64,000 bases of DNA, from contig CM019214.1 of the NCBI GenBank assembly GCA_009741485.1, forward strand, positions 3,953,152 through 4,017,151. Direction: 5' to 3'. The notes beneath the pieces were generated by a model. That model saw only the letters and a program-made list of their open reading frames with translations, was not told where the DNA came from and did no database searches. Origin of the DNA: Malurus cyaneus samueli. Taxonomy: Eukaryota > Chordata > Aves > Passeriformes > Maluridae. Position numbers and translations under genes: made by a program. Below are positions 36,093 through 49,100 of the stretch, piece by piece. How positions within the stretch are numbered: the first letter of the stretch is position 1; every line of letters begins with the position of its first letter.

Positions 36093-39000
36093 CAGCAACA
36101 AAACACTTGCCATGTATTATGAATAATTAAGAGCTGGTATGGACACTTTAATTTTGAAGTGTTTGGGTGGTAGTAAGTAGAACTTGTGTTCTCTGTGATA
36201 AATTTTGTGACTGTTGCTTTTACTCTGGTGGTGTAAAGACACTCTTGCAGTATTTGATGCTTTCCTGCTGAAGTCTCAGTGATGCAGCGCCTGAAGATCT
36301 TTTCCAATGTTACCAGCCTACTGTGTTTCTTCTCATAATAATTGCTTCTCCTTCATTTTGGCATTTTAAAGGATGGGTATTGCCCATGGGGAGTAGAAAG
36401 TGGTGTAGAGTTAGGTGGCTGCTTGTATGGTTGCTGGTTTGTTTTGGGTTTGGTTTTTTGTTTGGTTTTTTTTTTTTTTTTCCCAAAGATCTTCTTCTGC
36501 TTCTGTGCCATGACTTTTAACTGGGTTTCTGCACCATGAGAATGTAAAAGGAGCATCTGGTGAGCTGTCTCCGTAGTCATTCCTGTTAGGGTGGTTGTGT
36601 TACCTCTTATAGCAGTGCATGTTCCCTGTTCCATACTTAGCTCCCTTACACTTTAGGGGATGTGAAATGCAGACTGAGTGCAACACAGAGAAAAAAACCC
36701 TTCACTTAAAGGCTTGTCCTAGTGGTATCAAATTAAGGATTTGGGCAGTTGCTGACTTGAGATGAGAGGACACGAAGATTAAAAATATCTTCGGGTTCAT
36801 GTAATTTTCATTAAGTGATTGCAAGTTTTTTCAGAAAGTGAAGTTGACAGCAGTGACTTTGATTTTAGATGCTTACAACTCTGAACCAAGTTCTTTTGTC
36901 CCACATTTTTTACCTATAGCTAGTAATTACTTTAAATGTTCAGTTTGATTTCCCATTTTAAAAATCCGTAATTGAGAACAGACGCTCTCTGAAAATCTAG
37001 ACAGGAAATGTTACCTATGGATTTCCTAATTATGCCTTATACTCTGTGTTTTACTTGGAAAATCTGTTTCCAGATCAACTTCAGTGGCAATATGTTAGCT
37101 GTATCATAATAAGTGTAAGATCTCAAATGGCTCTAAAATGTTTTTCTAGTTTCCTGCTCTGAAGTAGTATTAGAATTTAGATGTTAGCAGTAGACATGGA
37201 GCAAACATTTGTGCTCCTTAATTGGGCACAATTCCCTGGTGTATTATCTATTATGAATAAGAAACAGAATCAGTTTAAGAATCACAAAATTGCCCCAGAT
37301 GTTTATAAGCCTGGAGAGATAAGAAAATTCAATTTCCATGGTAATATTCATCACAGGTATATTTTTTTTTTTTTTTCTGATATACCCCACAGTGATTCTC
37401 TTACTCTGCTTATCTCTTATTATTATCCAACTTTGAAATGTATTGCTTAAAATCTGACTGGATTTGAGGAGCAGTAATGAACAACAAATTAACACAACTG
37501 TTGGCACAAGTGAGAAGAACTTTGTGTTAACAAACCTCGTGGTGGTTTGGGTTAAGGTTGTTTTTTTGGTTTTTTTTTTACCTATGACCTAGGTGAGGCA
37601 TTTCTGGAGTTGGATTCTCTTTTCTTTGGACACTCATTCTAGAACAAATTTGGGTTGGAAGTTTTCAGAAGGCTTCTCAAGAGTGAGATGCTGGCACAGC
37701 ATTGTTATAAACACACCTTAACTCTGTAGTGATGGTGAGAAGACTGAATTGTTCTCTGGAGGCATTTCCTAGGCCTGCAGAAAGGATTTTGGGACCCAGT
37801 AAGGAAGAACTTGGTGACTGAAAATGAAGATAGCATAGGAAGGCCTTGGAGATTTAGGGCATCAGGTACTGGAGGAGCTTTAAAAGAGATTGTATCCCAC
37901 TTGTTTTTCACTGAGTTTACATTAATTTCATGCTTTAGGGGTCTGCTGCTTTCTGACAACTCCTGGATGCAAAGTTTGACCTTTGGCAGGTGCGGGTCTT
38001 GTCTTCCCATGAAACCAGAGAAAAGATAGGGTGGAATATGTTGCTGCATTTGCCATATAAAAATACTCCATACCTGCAGATTTAAGGTAATATTCAAAGG
38101 GTCAGAGAACCAATATTTGATTAAGATGAATGGCTGATGCAGATAGCATTAATTTGAGCATTCTGCTGTCAGTTCTCAGTAAAATAATTGAAAAATGTTA
38201 TTAGGAGGCACTTTGTGTAATGACAGAATTTTAAAGTTTGTTTGCACAGTTCACAGGAAGGTAGGTTCTGTCAAATATTCTTTCTGTTAAGAAATTTTAT
38301 TGATAAAATGATTTCTTGCAGTATATTACTGCACACACACAAATAGCACTACCAGTAAAATATCTATTAATTGGTTAAAACACACAAAAAAGTTGTATTG
38401 CAGAAGTTGCTATCAGGGAATTGTAACAGAATTAGGTTTTCCTTGGTGCATCTCCTTGGGGATAATTTCAAGCTCTGACACTGATTCATCGTTTTTCACT
38501 CTTACAGAATGGATTGAGTTGCCTGAGCTCTGAAGAAGATTCACACATATGCAGAGCTTAGGAGGGAGGAATGTTAGCTGTGCTGCCAGAGAGAGGGAAG
38601 AATTCAGTGGTCCATGCAAGAGCTCTGATCAGCATGTTCTCGTAATGTGATGACATAGGGAAACGGGTGTAGGGAAGTTTATTTTTGACTCTTGTATATG
38701 GCATGGCATTTCCAGTATGAGAACTATGTTTGAAAATATCCACAGAACCTGAAATCTGAGGTGAATGTCTATGGAGCCTAGCCAATAATTTGTTTTAAGC
38801 CTTTTATGAGATGCTGCAGAAGTAACTTTTTTACTTTGAGTACGTTCCTGGCCAGAAAACCCTGGATGCTGAATGCCTGCTAAGGGAGGGAGCCGTAAGG
38901 AAGGAGAAATCAAAGCTAATAAATTTAATTTAAAGTATGGGATATCTTGAGCAGAGAAGATTGTTAACCTCTGGGGATAGATCCTCCATATATAGAGGTG

Positions 39001-40539
39001 TTTGGTCCAGCATTTGGTACCTTTTTGTAAGGTTAGCTTTATTCAAAAGCTAGTTACCGGAGTAAGAGCTGTAAATTGTGAAACATCAGGCCGGTCATTT
39101 ATCTTATGGTCCTTTGTGGCTGCAATAATATTCATTTGTGTCTGCCTGGCTCTTCAATTTAATGCTTGCCATCCAAACTGGGCCTTCCCCAGACCTGATG
39201 GACCACCCTGTTTCCTTCTGGTGGGAGTCTGAGGCTGAACATACTCCTCTTGTGCTGGCAATTCTTAAAATATCAGTGTTAAACCAGAATCCATCCAGAC
39301 CTTGAGCTAAGATTGCTCCAGAGAGCTGTTGAGATAGTATTAGCAGAGAGACAGAGTAAAACAGCTGCACATGGGAATGTTACAAGCTACAGACACTTTC
39401 CAAAACATTAATAAGCAAGCCAGCCCAGTAAGTGTGGATCCCTAATGTATTGTACTTGATGTCATGTTTGTTGAACACATGGAGACCATGCTTTGGGAAG
39501 TGGATGTTGCAGAGCTTAATAAAACCTATCTTTGTGATTTAATTTCTCCAAAGAACATGTGGTTTGCATTTCTCGGAATGTCTTCCCTGGTTAAATAGCA
39601 CCATCAAGTCTCAAATGCATTTGTATGCTCTGTGTTGAAAGAACTTTTTTTTTTTAAAGGAATGTAAATGCAACTCAAAGCAGAGTGAGTGGTTTTATGC
39701 AATAAAAAGAAATCTGCATGCCATAAATACTTTCTCATAAATTTAATGAAGATTTAGATTTTATTGCTGTTTCAGAACTTAGTAACTGTAGCCATGATTA
39801 GCAACACAAAGCCCTCTAATTTCTTCAGTTCATATGCATCCTTTAGAAAAGTGCTTAAGACCTCATTTGTTCTTAACTTATAGCACAAAATTATGCAGAT
39901 CTGGAGTAAGCTGCTGTTTTAACTTGATGACTTTGCTTAGAAAAATTATTTGGTGTGGCTTAGGGTTTGAGAGTGAGGACTTGATCCTACCCACATTGCC
40001 TCCTATTAAGTTGCATGACTTAAAGTTCTGACTAGAAGACAATTTCTTTATTCTTTATATACAGCATAACAAAGCGATTGTTAGGAATTGGCACTAAGCA
40101 GTGTTAACCGGGTTTCCAGGATATATACTTGCTTTCCTTTTGTACTTTAATGCCATTAAAAGGTAAAGCTACAATTTGTAGTGGTGTTCAAAGGAGTTCA
40201 ACAGGCTTATAGAGGTGGTTCTCCTTTTTTTCTCTTCTTTGGGAGGCCATCCCTGAGCTTCCTTGGTGTGTGAACAGTAGGTGATTAGAAGTGTTAGTGC
40301 ATATTCCAAAATGGATAAATTGAGTGGGTTCTTCTCCCCGATTTCCTCAAGCACCAGAGACCTGACACAGTTCCCTGGGTCCCTCAGAGCAGCTCAGGAT
40401 GTGCTCTGCCTGTGTGGCCGGAGTCACCCTCCTCCCAATGGTGATGGGGAGATGTCAACGCTACATCTGCAAAACAAATGAATTGACAGCTGTATCTGCA
40501 TAACAAAGTGTGTATGGTGCATCTGAGGTGATTGCTGAT
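36093..40539. other. Non-coding DNA, possible first intron
   Basis: A T-rich tract with G interruptions lies at 36438-36481. Bases 39050-39240 have complex, non-repetitive sequence that could be a conserved element. No exon with good splice signals and a recognisable protein is seen. Confidence 0.5.
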
Positions 40540-40700
40540 GAGAGGAGCCTCGTGTGGCAGCAGGCTCTGCTGAGCCCTCAGTGCTCATGCCGGGGGATGC
40601 TCACCCGCCCCGGGGCTGGCACGGAGCGCTCCCCGTGCCCGAGGGCATCTGCTGCTGCCGGGGGTGAAGTGCCATTCCCGGAGCTCTGCTGGGCGAGCAG
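40540..40700 (+). other. GC-rich block ending in a consensus splice donor
   Basis: A small GC-rich block with several CpG pairs (CCGCCCCGGGG near 40605) stands in AT-rich DNA and ends GAGCAG, followed by GTAAGTG at 40701, a near-ideal donor. It could be an alternative first exon, an internal exon or a non-coding exon. A 64-codon frame (40510-40704) reads through it and stops at the TAA inside the donor, but shows no domain. No acceptor is clear on the left. Confidence 0.3.
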
Positions 40701-40706
40701 GTAAGT

Positions 40707-43700
40707 GATAGCTCTGCTCGATCCATCCCGGCTTCAGCGGCACGCTGGGGCATCATCCCTGCCCCCGCTGAAAAGGGTTGGATCCCCTTCAAGAATAAAA
40801 GGAATGCCTTCATGGCTGCTGGAGAGGAGACTGGGCTCTGGTGAATCACGGCTAGAGCTCGCAGGGAGGGAGGTTTGTACGTGGTGTCTCTATTCCCACA
40901 AGAGCAGCATGTGGGAGGGATTGTGGATCTTGTCCAGAAAGGTTTTAGGGGCTGAGTGAAGCTGCTGCATAAGGGGAAAGTACAGGGTCATGGTCACAGG
41001 GCTCATGCATATGTCAAAATAAATATCTTATTTAAACATAAATATTTTTACACACAAAATTTGGGTTTGGATGGATATACTTTCCTATTGGTTAAAAAAA
41101 AAAAAAAAACCAAACCAAAAAAAACCTCTGCTGATGAAATGTAATTAAAATGTTGCTATAAACTGTTCATGTTAATTCCTGGCCTTTCCAGTCAATCTGT
41201 GTTTTGGCAAGACACAAATTGTCAAAGCAATTTGTAGGACAAAAGCTGCTAGTGATGTGGCAGAAATGTCCTCCTGTACTTCATCCCACTTCAGGACATA
41301 GATTAACTGAACCTAATGAGCAGCATGACCTAAAATTTTTTTGTAATGTTTACAATCAGAGCATGTAAAGGTGTCTACGTAGAAGGTGATCTTTGAATAT
41401 GTGGCTTAGATTGGTAAAGTAATTTAATCACTGGAATAAAAATTTTCGTGAGTTTGTCACTGAGTTCAGAGCTTCATTATGTGCTTTAAACTACTGTACT
41501 CAAATCAATCTTTTGGGTTTTTTACCAGATGAAATTAGATTATGTATGTTTCTCTTGCTGAAATTAGGTTTTCATCTTGTTATGGTTTTCTTTTATTTTG
41601 AGGTATTTCCATTATTTCTATTTTACTTGACAGGCTGAATTTCTTTTTATCAGAATGAGGACCGAACTGTCCACTATATAATCTGTCCATTGTGGTGTAG
41701 CAGATGTCTTGCTCTGTAGGACAAAAAATTGACTTTTGGTTAGTTAGGTGGATTTTTTTCCCATCTATTTAAGGATTTAAAAGCATAGGTTCTCATATGT
41801 TCAGAAGTGCTGATCACTTGCAGCTTCTCTTGCTACTTCGTCATTTCAGTCTGAATAGAACTGAAGGGGATGAAAATCACTCCTAAAGGTGTTACCAAAA
41901 TGCCTCAAAACTTAAATCCTGTTAAGCTGTAGTCGCTGATAAAAGTAAGCATTTCTTTTTCGTTTCAATGGTAAAAGGTCATCCAAGCAGCAGTTTATTT
42001 AAGCTACTACATTTAATGACTTGCTCTTTAAATATCAGTGTTTTTTAATTGCCTGCCTTCTGTATACTGTTGCCTTGACAACAGCATTTTTGTATGCTGA
42101 TAAGTTCTGATATTTCAAACATAGATCTAAAGAAATACTATATGTGTCTTAAACTAGCCTTGGAGCTGCAGCATCTGTAAACAATTATCATTTTAGCTGC
42201 TTGAGTGCGAGTATGTTGGTTGTGTACTGCAGTTATTTCCATCCTGTGGATAATGCTTACATCTCGTCATTAACTGTGTGCCCATTGGACATTAAAGGTA
42301 ATGGATTTATTTTTATTAAAGGGATCTCCTGGAATATGAATCTCAAATTGGCAAATTTAATTCAACGGTTTTTCTTTCTCTCTTTTTAAGTTAAGAATAA
42401 TTCACTGACTGGAATGGAGCGGTGATTTGTTTGTGGTTATCAGCAGTGGGGGGGAAAATCCCCACGATGCCATTAGGTAAATTGAGGAATTTGAGGTACA
42501 AACATCTTCCTTCAAAAAGCTAAAATATCTCCTCTCATGGTACCAGTGTCTCTCTGTCGTGCCCCATCCATTGTTGATTCTGCAATTACTCTGAATAAAG
42601 TCCCACCTCTTAAATCTGGAACTCTGTGAGCAATGGGCTCTTTTGTGTAAGCTGCCAAATATTATACTGAATGTCAAGGTTAGTTTTTTGCTGTCCTTAT
42701 CCTGTGTGATTGGTATCAAGAGCACAGTGTGATTGAGTTATGCTGCAGGATGCAATCAGATACCATAAATAGTATTATCTACATAGAGTGTTGTAAGTGG
42801 TTGCTGGACTGCTTTTAAAGTGCACTTTGGCTTGGATATTGAAGCCATAGATTGGATCATAATTTTGAAATATCAACCTGCTTATTAGAGAGATAATACA
42901 CTGTTTAACTAATTTATGGTTTAGAAGAATGGTTGAATTGTAGAGGAATACATGCATGAACTAAAACAAGCTTATATTTTGTTTGTGGCTTGCAAAAGCT
43001 GCTTTTACTTTTTACTCAGTCAGTGTATGATGTCTTTATCCAAGAAGTGCACTCATCATATCATTTAGGGTGTTTGCCCTGCTTAGCAGTTTTCATTTCC
43101 ATCTTCTTGTAGAAGGAGAAAAAAAAAAAGAAAGTGCAATATATATCAGCCTTTGCCTAAACACTGTGTTCTACTTAAGTTTAAGAGAATCATGTAGGGA
43201 AAGAGAAAGATAATGTAAAGAAACTTCATCCAGAAGTTTTCACTAAGTCACATTGGTTCCAAATAAGCTTGCTGCAAAGATTATCTAGTATTGTTTTATT
43301 TTAAGGAATATTATCTGACTGGTATCTTGAAGAAGTGTAGTAACTTGTAATCATGGAATCAAAACTGTGGTTTAGCTCTGATTTCATGACTTTATGGTGT
43401 TAACTTTCTGCTTGATGATGGAGTCTGCTGTTCTCATTTTCTCTGATGTCAAGAAAAACTTTCTGTCCAGTGTTTTGAATTTATCAGACTGTTTACAAAT
43501 AGATTTATATGACATTTCCACTTTGTCAGTGGAAGTATACTAGCGTAATAAAGGTTGCATAATAAATATATATTCAATAGTATTTCTGTTCTTGATGACC
43601 CACATCTCCATGAACCATCTTCAGGAGCTGGCTTCAGCCTTGCAGACTGCCTTTTAAGTGTGAAACATAAATCTTCTACACCAGTGACCTGAATTTATTT

Positions 43701-46047
43701 CTTTAGTCCCAAGTGTGCCTTACAGTTGCAGGAGCATCCTCTCTTTAGGCTATCTAGCATCACAGTAATCACAAATGTTCCTGAAAAAAACTAGCAGCTG
43801 GGAAAACAAAATCTTCTCTATAAAACACTTTTGTTTCTGTGTTGTTTTTTCCCCACACACAGTAATTAAGTTAATTCAATTAGGCTTTGTGTGATCTTTC
43901 CCCTTTTATCTCAAGTGTAATGTTTTATTGAACACTTGAGGGAAATAACTGAGGATTGGCAATGTGCACTTGCAAAATATTCTGCAGCTGAATGCTAGTT
44001 GCCTCCTCAGAATGATTTCTGGTTGTTGTGGATTTAAACAATTATCATTTCATTATGTTGAAACTCTGGAAAAGTGTCACTGGTCCCTAATTTGATGGAA
44101 ATGTCACTGTGCTATGGAAAATGTGTGAATCTGCAGAGGACATGCTGCTTGTTTGGAATCCTTTCCCCATGGGTTCCTGCACCCAACAGATGGGTGAAGA
44201 AAACCTCTACTGTGTGAAGAAACTTTCTGGTCTGCTTCCTAATCCATCCTGGGCTTGATAAATTTATATTAATGCAGTCATATTTTTTCTTCCTCCTTGT
44301 GATGCTGCTGGCTGGCGACAGCAATAATGATAGTAGTGCAGGAAGATGCCCTGTCCTCTGGGATGATTGCTGGGTTCTGGTTTTTTTTCATAGCTATAAA
44401 ATCATCAGTACTGCAGGAAAGAGCTACAGGTTGAGGCCAGGTGTCAGTGCACCAAAATTTGCTACCTCTTCAGCATCTGCATTCTGGCTTGATCAGAGCT
44501 GTGCAGCCTGGGTGTAACCTGAGGCTGTTTCTGTTGAGGTCAGGTCCTGCAGTCCAGACTGTGAAAGCAGCAAGGGAGGATTTGGTTCATTAGAGTTGAA
44601 TAAAAGAAATACTGAGTGCTAATTAGATATAATGTCTTACAGTAAAAATTACTAAACTAACCCTGCACCGCTGGGGGGAAAAAACCCAACAGAATATTTG
44701 TTTGATTATAACCAGAAGGGTAAATTATGTAGTCCTTAGGCAGCTTTCTCTCTTTCTGCTGAGTTATTCCAATGACCTTGTCTAGAGCTCTAGGTCTATG
44801 GATTTCTACCAGGTGTCCTGCTAAACAGTGAAGTGAGTCCACAAAAGGAGTGATTTGCATGGCAGAGTAGAAAATTAATTCATCATGATGATTGCCATTT
44901 GGCTGATAGTTAAACAGAGGCATAGATAATACTAATGCATTCTTCCTGCAAGACTAAGTCAATTAAACCCCATGCAGCTGAGACAGATCCCTTTTCATCA
45001 AGATTTCTTTCAAGACTCATGTGACTTCCTCCACATAATAAATTAGCAACTGGGAATGTAATACCAAAGTCAGTTTCATTCTTTAAACTCTTAATATAAA
45101 CTCCCTCAGGATACTTTGGGGAAAAAATCAGCTACAGTAGATTTTTTTCCCCTCCTTAGAAATTGTCTCTCAAAAAAAAAAAAAATCTCCTAAATGACTC
45201 ATTTAGACTTCTGCAAAATATTCTGCTAGAAAGTTCTTAGTATTGTTGTGTGTCAGGATTTCAATCTTCTGTTGTGGGAAAGAAGAGAAGATATGGGTGC
45301 ATAGACACATGACTACTGCAGTCACACAACTAATTCATATTCAAAACATAAGCACTCACCAAGAAGAGTTTAAATCTTCTGCAAATCTAGAGTAGCTTTA
45401 AAAGATCCAGAGTTTACATTTAAGTACTATGTTTTTGTGGCTAGGCTCTTTAGAAAAATTATTTCTGTTTAATTAATATTAACAATACTTTTTATCTCTT
45501 GTAGCTGCTGCAGTTTGAATAATATTTCCTCATTTTAAACTATTAATTTCCTGCAATTGTTTTGCAAATTGTTCATTGCATAGGTTATAATAAAGGGTGA
45601 TGTTTAAGTATCAATCTGAATAAACACTGTGAAATCCTAACTTTGTTATGAAAGATGTGTTTAATGCTTCCTGTTCCAAAATGTTATGCCTTCTAGTATC
45701 CTAAACAGATAAGGCAATATCAATCAAAATGCAGAAATGTAATAATTAGAACTTGTGCATTGTCTTTCATGAGCACCTCTTTTAAAGATGGCAGAGAGAA
45801 GGATTCTTCATCCCATCTGAAACCACAATAAAGAACATTTGCTCTTTAAGGAAAAAATTAAGTAAGAAAAGTAAAGCTCACCAAGAATTGCAGTCCTGGC
45901 ACAAGAAGCCCAGATTTAGCTAAGCTTGGGATCACTTGCCAAGTACATGCCATGATAGGGACTTACAGGGAACCTTCTACTCCATAAAGGTCTGCAGAGA
46001 ATCTGTGATTCTAAGTGTTAAAAAGACCCCAAACATCCACACAAACC
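40707..46047. other. Non-coding DNA, possible intron
   Basis: An A-rich tract with CC interruptions lies at 41093-41126. No exon, RNA gene or transposon is recognised. All frames are short. Confidence 0.5.
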
Positions 46048-46198
46048 AAAAAAAAAAAAAAAAACCAAAAAAACAAAAAACCAAACCCAAAGCAACATCA
46101 AAGAAGTCATCCACACAAACCAAAAGTAACAAACCACAAAAACTCCAATCTCAAAAAAAAACCAAAAAAAACCAAAAAAAAACAAAACAAAAATAACC
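46048..46198. repeat. A-rich, C-punctuated low-complexity tract
   Basis: This is 150 bases of A-runs with C or CC interruptions. The phrase ATCCACACAAACCAAAA occurs at its left edge and again at about 46110, so it seems to have grown by internal duplication. The lysine-rich frames across it are products of the repeat. Confidence 0.9.
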
Positions 46199-49100
46199 AG
46201 CCTCTCTGCTTCCCAGAGTGTGGAGAAAAGCTAAATGAGTTTCCTGGCCATAGTACTGTGTTATGTTGCAGCTCTGACTTTGAAGAGTTGATTAACCACT
46301 GTAAATGGACTTGTAAAGGAGGAAGATGAATCTGCATTTTATTTCAAATGTGGATGCTCATTCTTTGATCAAATCTAAGTTCACCTCCCTGTCATGCCCT
46401 GGCTAATGTCCTGAGCAGGCTTTCTCCTGCCTTCAGAGCGTGCTTCAGGAGGTGCACCTACCTCAAAGTGCAGGTACCACTGCTGGATAACCAAGAGCTT
46501 GTCTTTTACAGCTTTATCATACGGAGTAAAGAGTCCTGGTAGAAGATGATGCAACTTGCTGGAGTTGCTATGCCTATAAGTGAAATTACAATTTAAGCAC
46601 AGACTGTCACTTTATCAGAGACTGAGGCATGTGCAGCTAGCAGCAGCCTGAACTAGGCTGGGCTAACGTGTTAGTCCTAATTGCTAGACAGTAATCCTAA
46701 AATAATCCGGTGATAGCTACTGGCACTTTGGGAAGTGGAGAGGCACGTGAAGGATACAGAGTTGTCACAGAGAGGATGGGATGTGGTAGTCCTCAAGTGA
46801 CTGAGAGTGGTGGGAGGAGGGTGGGGTTTTCTGGGATTTATTTAAGTGGGATCCTTGTAGAGACGGGAAAGGCTGGCTTGTTACAAACGTTCTGGCTGTG
46901 ATTCCCTGCCAGAGCAGTGTTAACAAAGGAGAGATGAAGGCTCAAAATAGACAAATGTATTCCCTGTAAATAACACCATGAATGTGTGATGGTGCTACTG
47001 TTGGAGTGCTGCATTAGTTTAAAAAAAGTTTGAAGATGTAACTGTAATACTACTTGAAAGGGTGTACTTTACCTGCCCAGGTAGAAAACTTGTGAAAAGT
47101 ACAATATCTTGAAATGTGAAGGAATTGGCAGTGACTATGTGGGGACAAATATGTATTTCTTTTCTGTCTCTCAGTTATCTGCGATATTTATATTCTAACT
47201 GGGAAAAAAAAGAGAAAAGTTTAATTTCACTTCAGATTCCTTGTTAAGAATTTTCTTCTAATTAAATTAGAATGCTGCTTGCAGCAGCTTATAAAATGCT
47301 TGTCAAAGTAAGGAGCAAAGTGGCATATTTCTTGTTTTCAGAACTTAAAGAACCAAAAAAAAACCCTCTCACTGGAGTTAAACCTGCTTTTTTTTTTAGA
47401 TTTTTTTTTTTTTTTTAATAAGAATTTGCCTGTGTAGAAACTGATTTTGCAAGCATTTCATACAGATGTGTGACTGGAATGAGGAGATCTCTTTGGAGGG
47501 TAGTTGTGAACCAGAAGCTGCACTGGCTTACCTTCAGTGCCTATGCAGCTTATTTAATGAAGTGATGAGCAAAGTACATAAGCCTGAATACACTGAAAAG
47601 GAATGGAAGCTGGATTTTCTTGATATAATTATGCCTGGGATTTGATCTGTTTTTTTCTCTGTCCTGGTGGGAAGTTTATCCACTTACTGCTGTTCATAAG
47701 AGCTTAAGAAAGCTAAATTCAGCTCTGTCTTCAATGCATATATTTGTTCAAAGATATTCTATTCAAGCACAAACCGAGAGATTCAGAGTCAATTATCAAA
47801 ATCAGTAGAAAATGCAGGTGTGTGAAATGTATCCCTTTACATACCAAATATGTCTAATGTTTTATAATGAACCAGCCCAAGTTTATACCGTGAGGAGGTT
47901 TGCACTTGACATCTGTATTTGCTTTACATGAATGCTGATTTTCTATCTCAGTTCAGGAAGGTTTACTGGCAGGGCTACAGGATCACTTCTGAAATACAAC
48001 ATCACTGCTCAAGTAGTGCTCCAGTTAACTTTGAGTTGTTTCATAACACATAGTATATCCTACACATGGTGTTGCCTGGGATGCTTGGAGTAGGGTTTCA
48101 AACTTCAGTTTTCTGTGAAATGAATATATTTTTACTGTCTGCACTGATCAGCATATCTAAGTTTTTTTGGGGTTTTTTTGGGGTTTTTTTTGGTTTTTTT
48201 TTTTTTTGCCCTGAAAGAATACAGTCCCAGTGATTTGTGGTTTAGTGCAATCCTGATAAATTCAAAGCAATAATTGAAGTAGGGTCTTAAGAGAGCTTCA
48301 TTTTCTTCCAGGGCAAAATTAGTGTCTTGAAATATTTAATATGTATTCATAAGAATGTATCTTTATTAGTTGTACGCGATCTCTTTGCTGTTCAAAGTAC
48401 AAAAATATGAATTCTAATTAAATGACATGTTTAAATGATTAAAAATCCTCCCAAACCACAACATAAACTAGTACAGAATAGATTTTACATTCTGTTAGTC
48501 AGGTTTACCTGTCTTCCAAGGTACATTAATACATTTTGATTTATAGAGCATCAATTTCCTGATAGAGCAACTGGACCATGCTTCTTTGTTTACCAGAGGT
48601 AAATATGAGATATAGCTTTTTAATGTTGTTGAATTGTCTTGATAAATGTTTTTGTCAGGAGTATGATACAACTTTAATGAAATTGTAGTTCAAAAGAAAC
48701 TTTGCAATTGTAATACAGATGGCAAGATTTCCTCCTTTGTCCAAACTTAACAAACCAAAGTGACAATGGAGTTGAAGGAGGGAGTGCTTACACAAGATAT
48801 TAGCTTTCTCTATGCAAATACTGTATTTATTGTTCAGAATGTAAAAAATATATATTTCTGTTCATGGGGAAGCTTGTTCTAATTTTGCCATAAAAATCAT
48901 AACTACTTTGTTAACTGTGGAAGAACTGATTTATGTTAAAAATTGTGTATCCACTTGAAGTAGGAGAGCTACAATATAACTGCTTCCTGAGTTTGATAAT
49001 ACTTTATTAAAAAAAAAAACAAAAAAAAAAAACAAACCAAAACCTACTCGTGCATATGTGTAAAAGGACATGTAAGGCTGAAGGCTGTAGCCCAGGGATG

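Noticed and set aside
46015..46329. Lysine-rich frames
   Set aside because: Produced by the A-rich C-punctuated tract.
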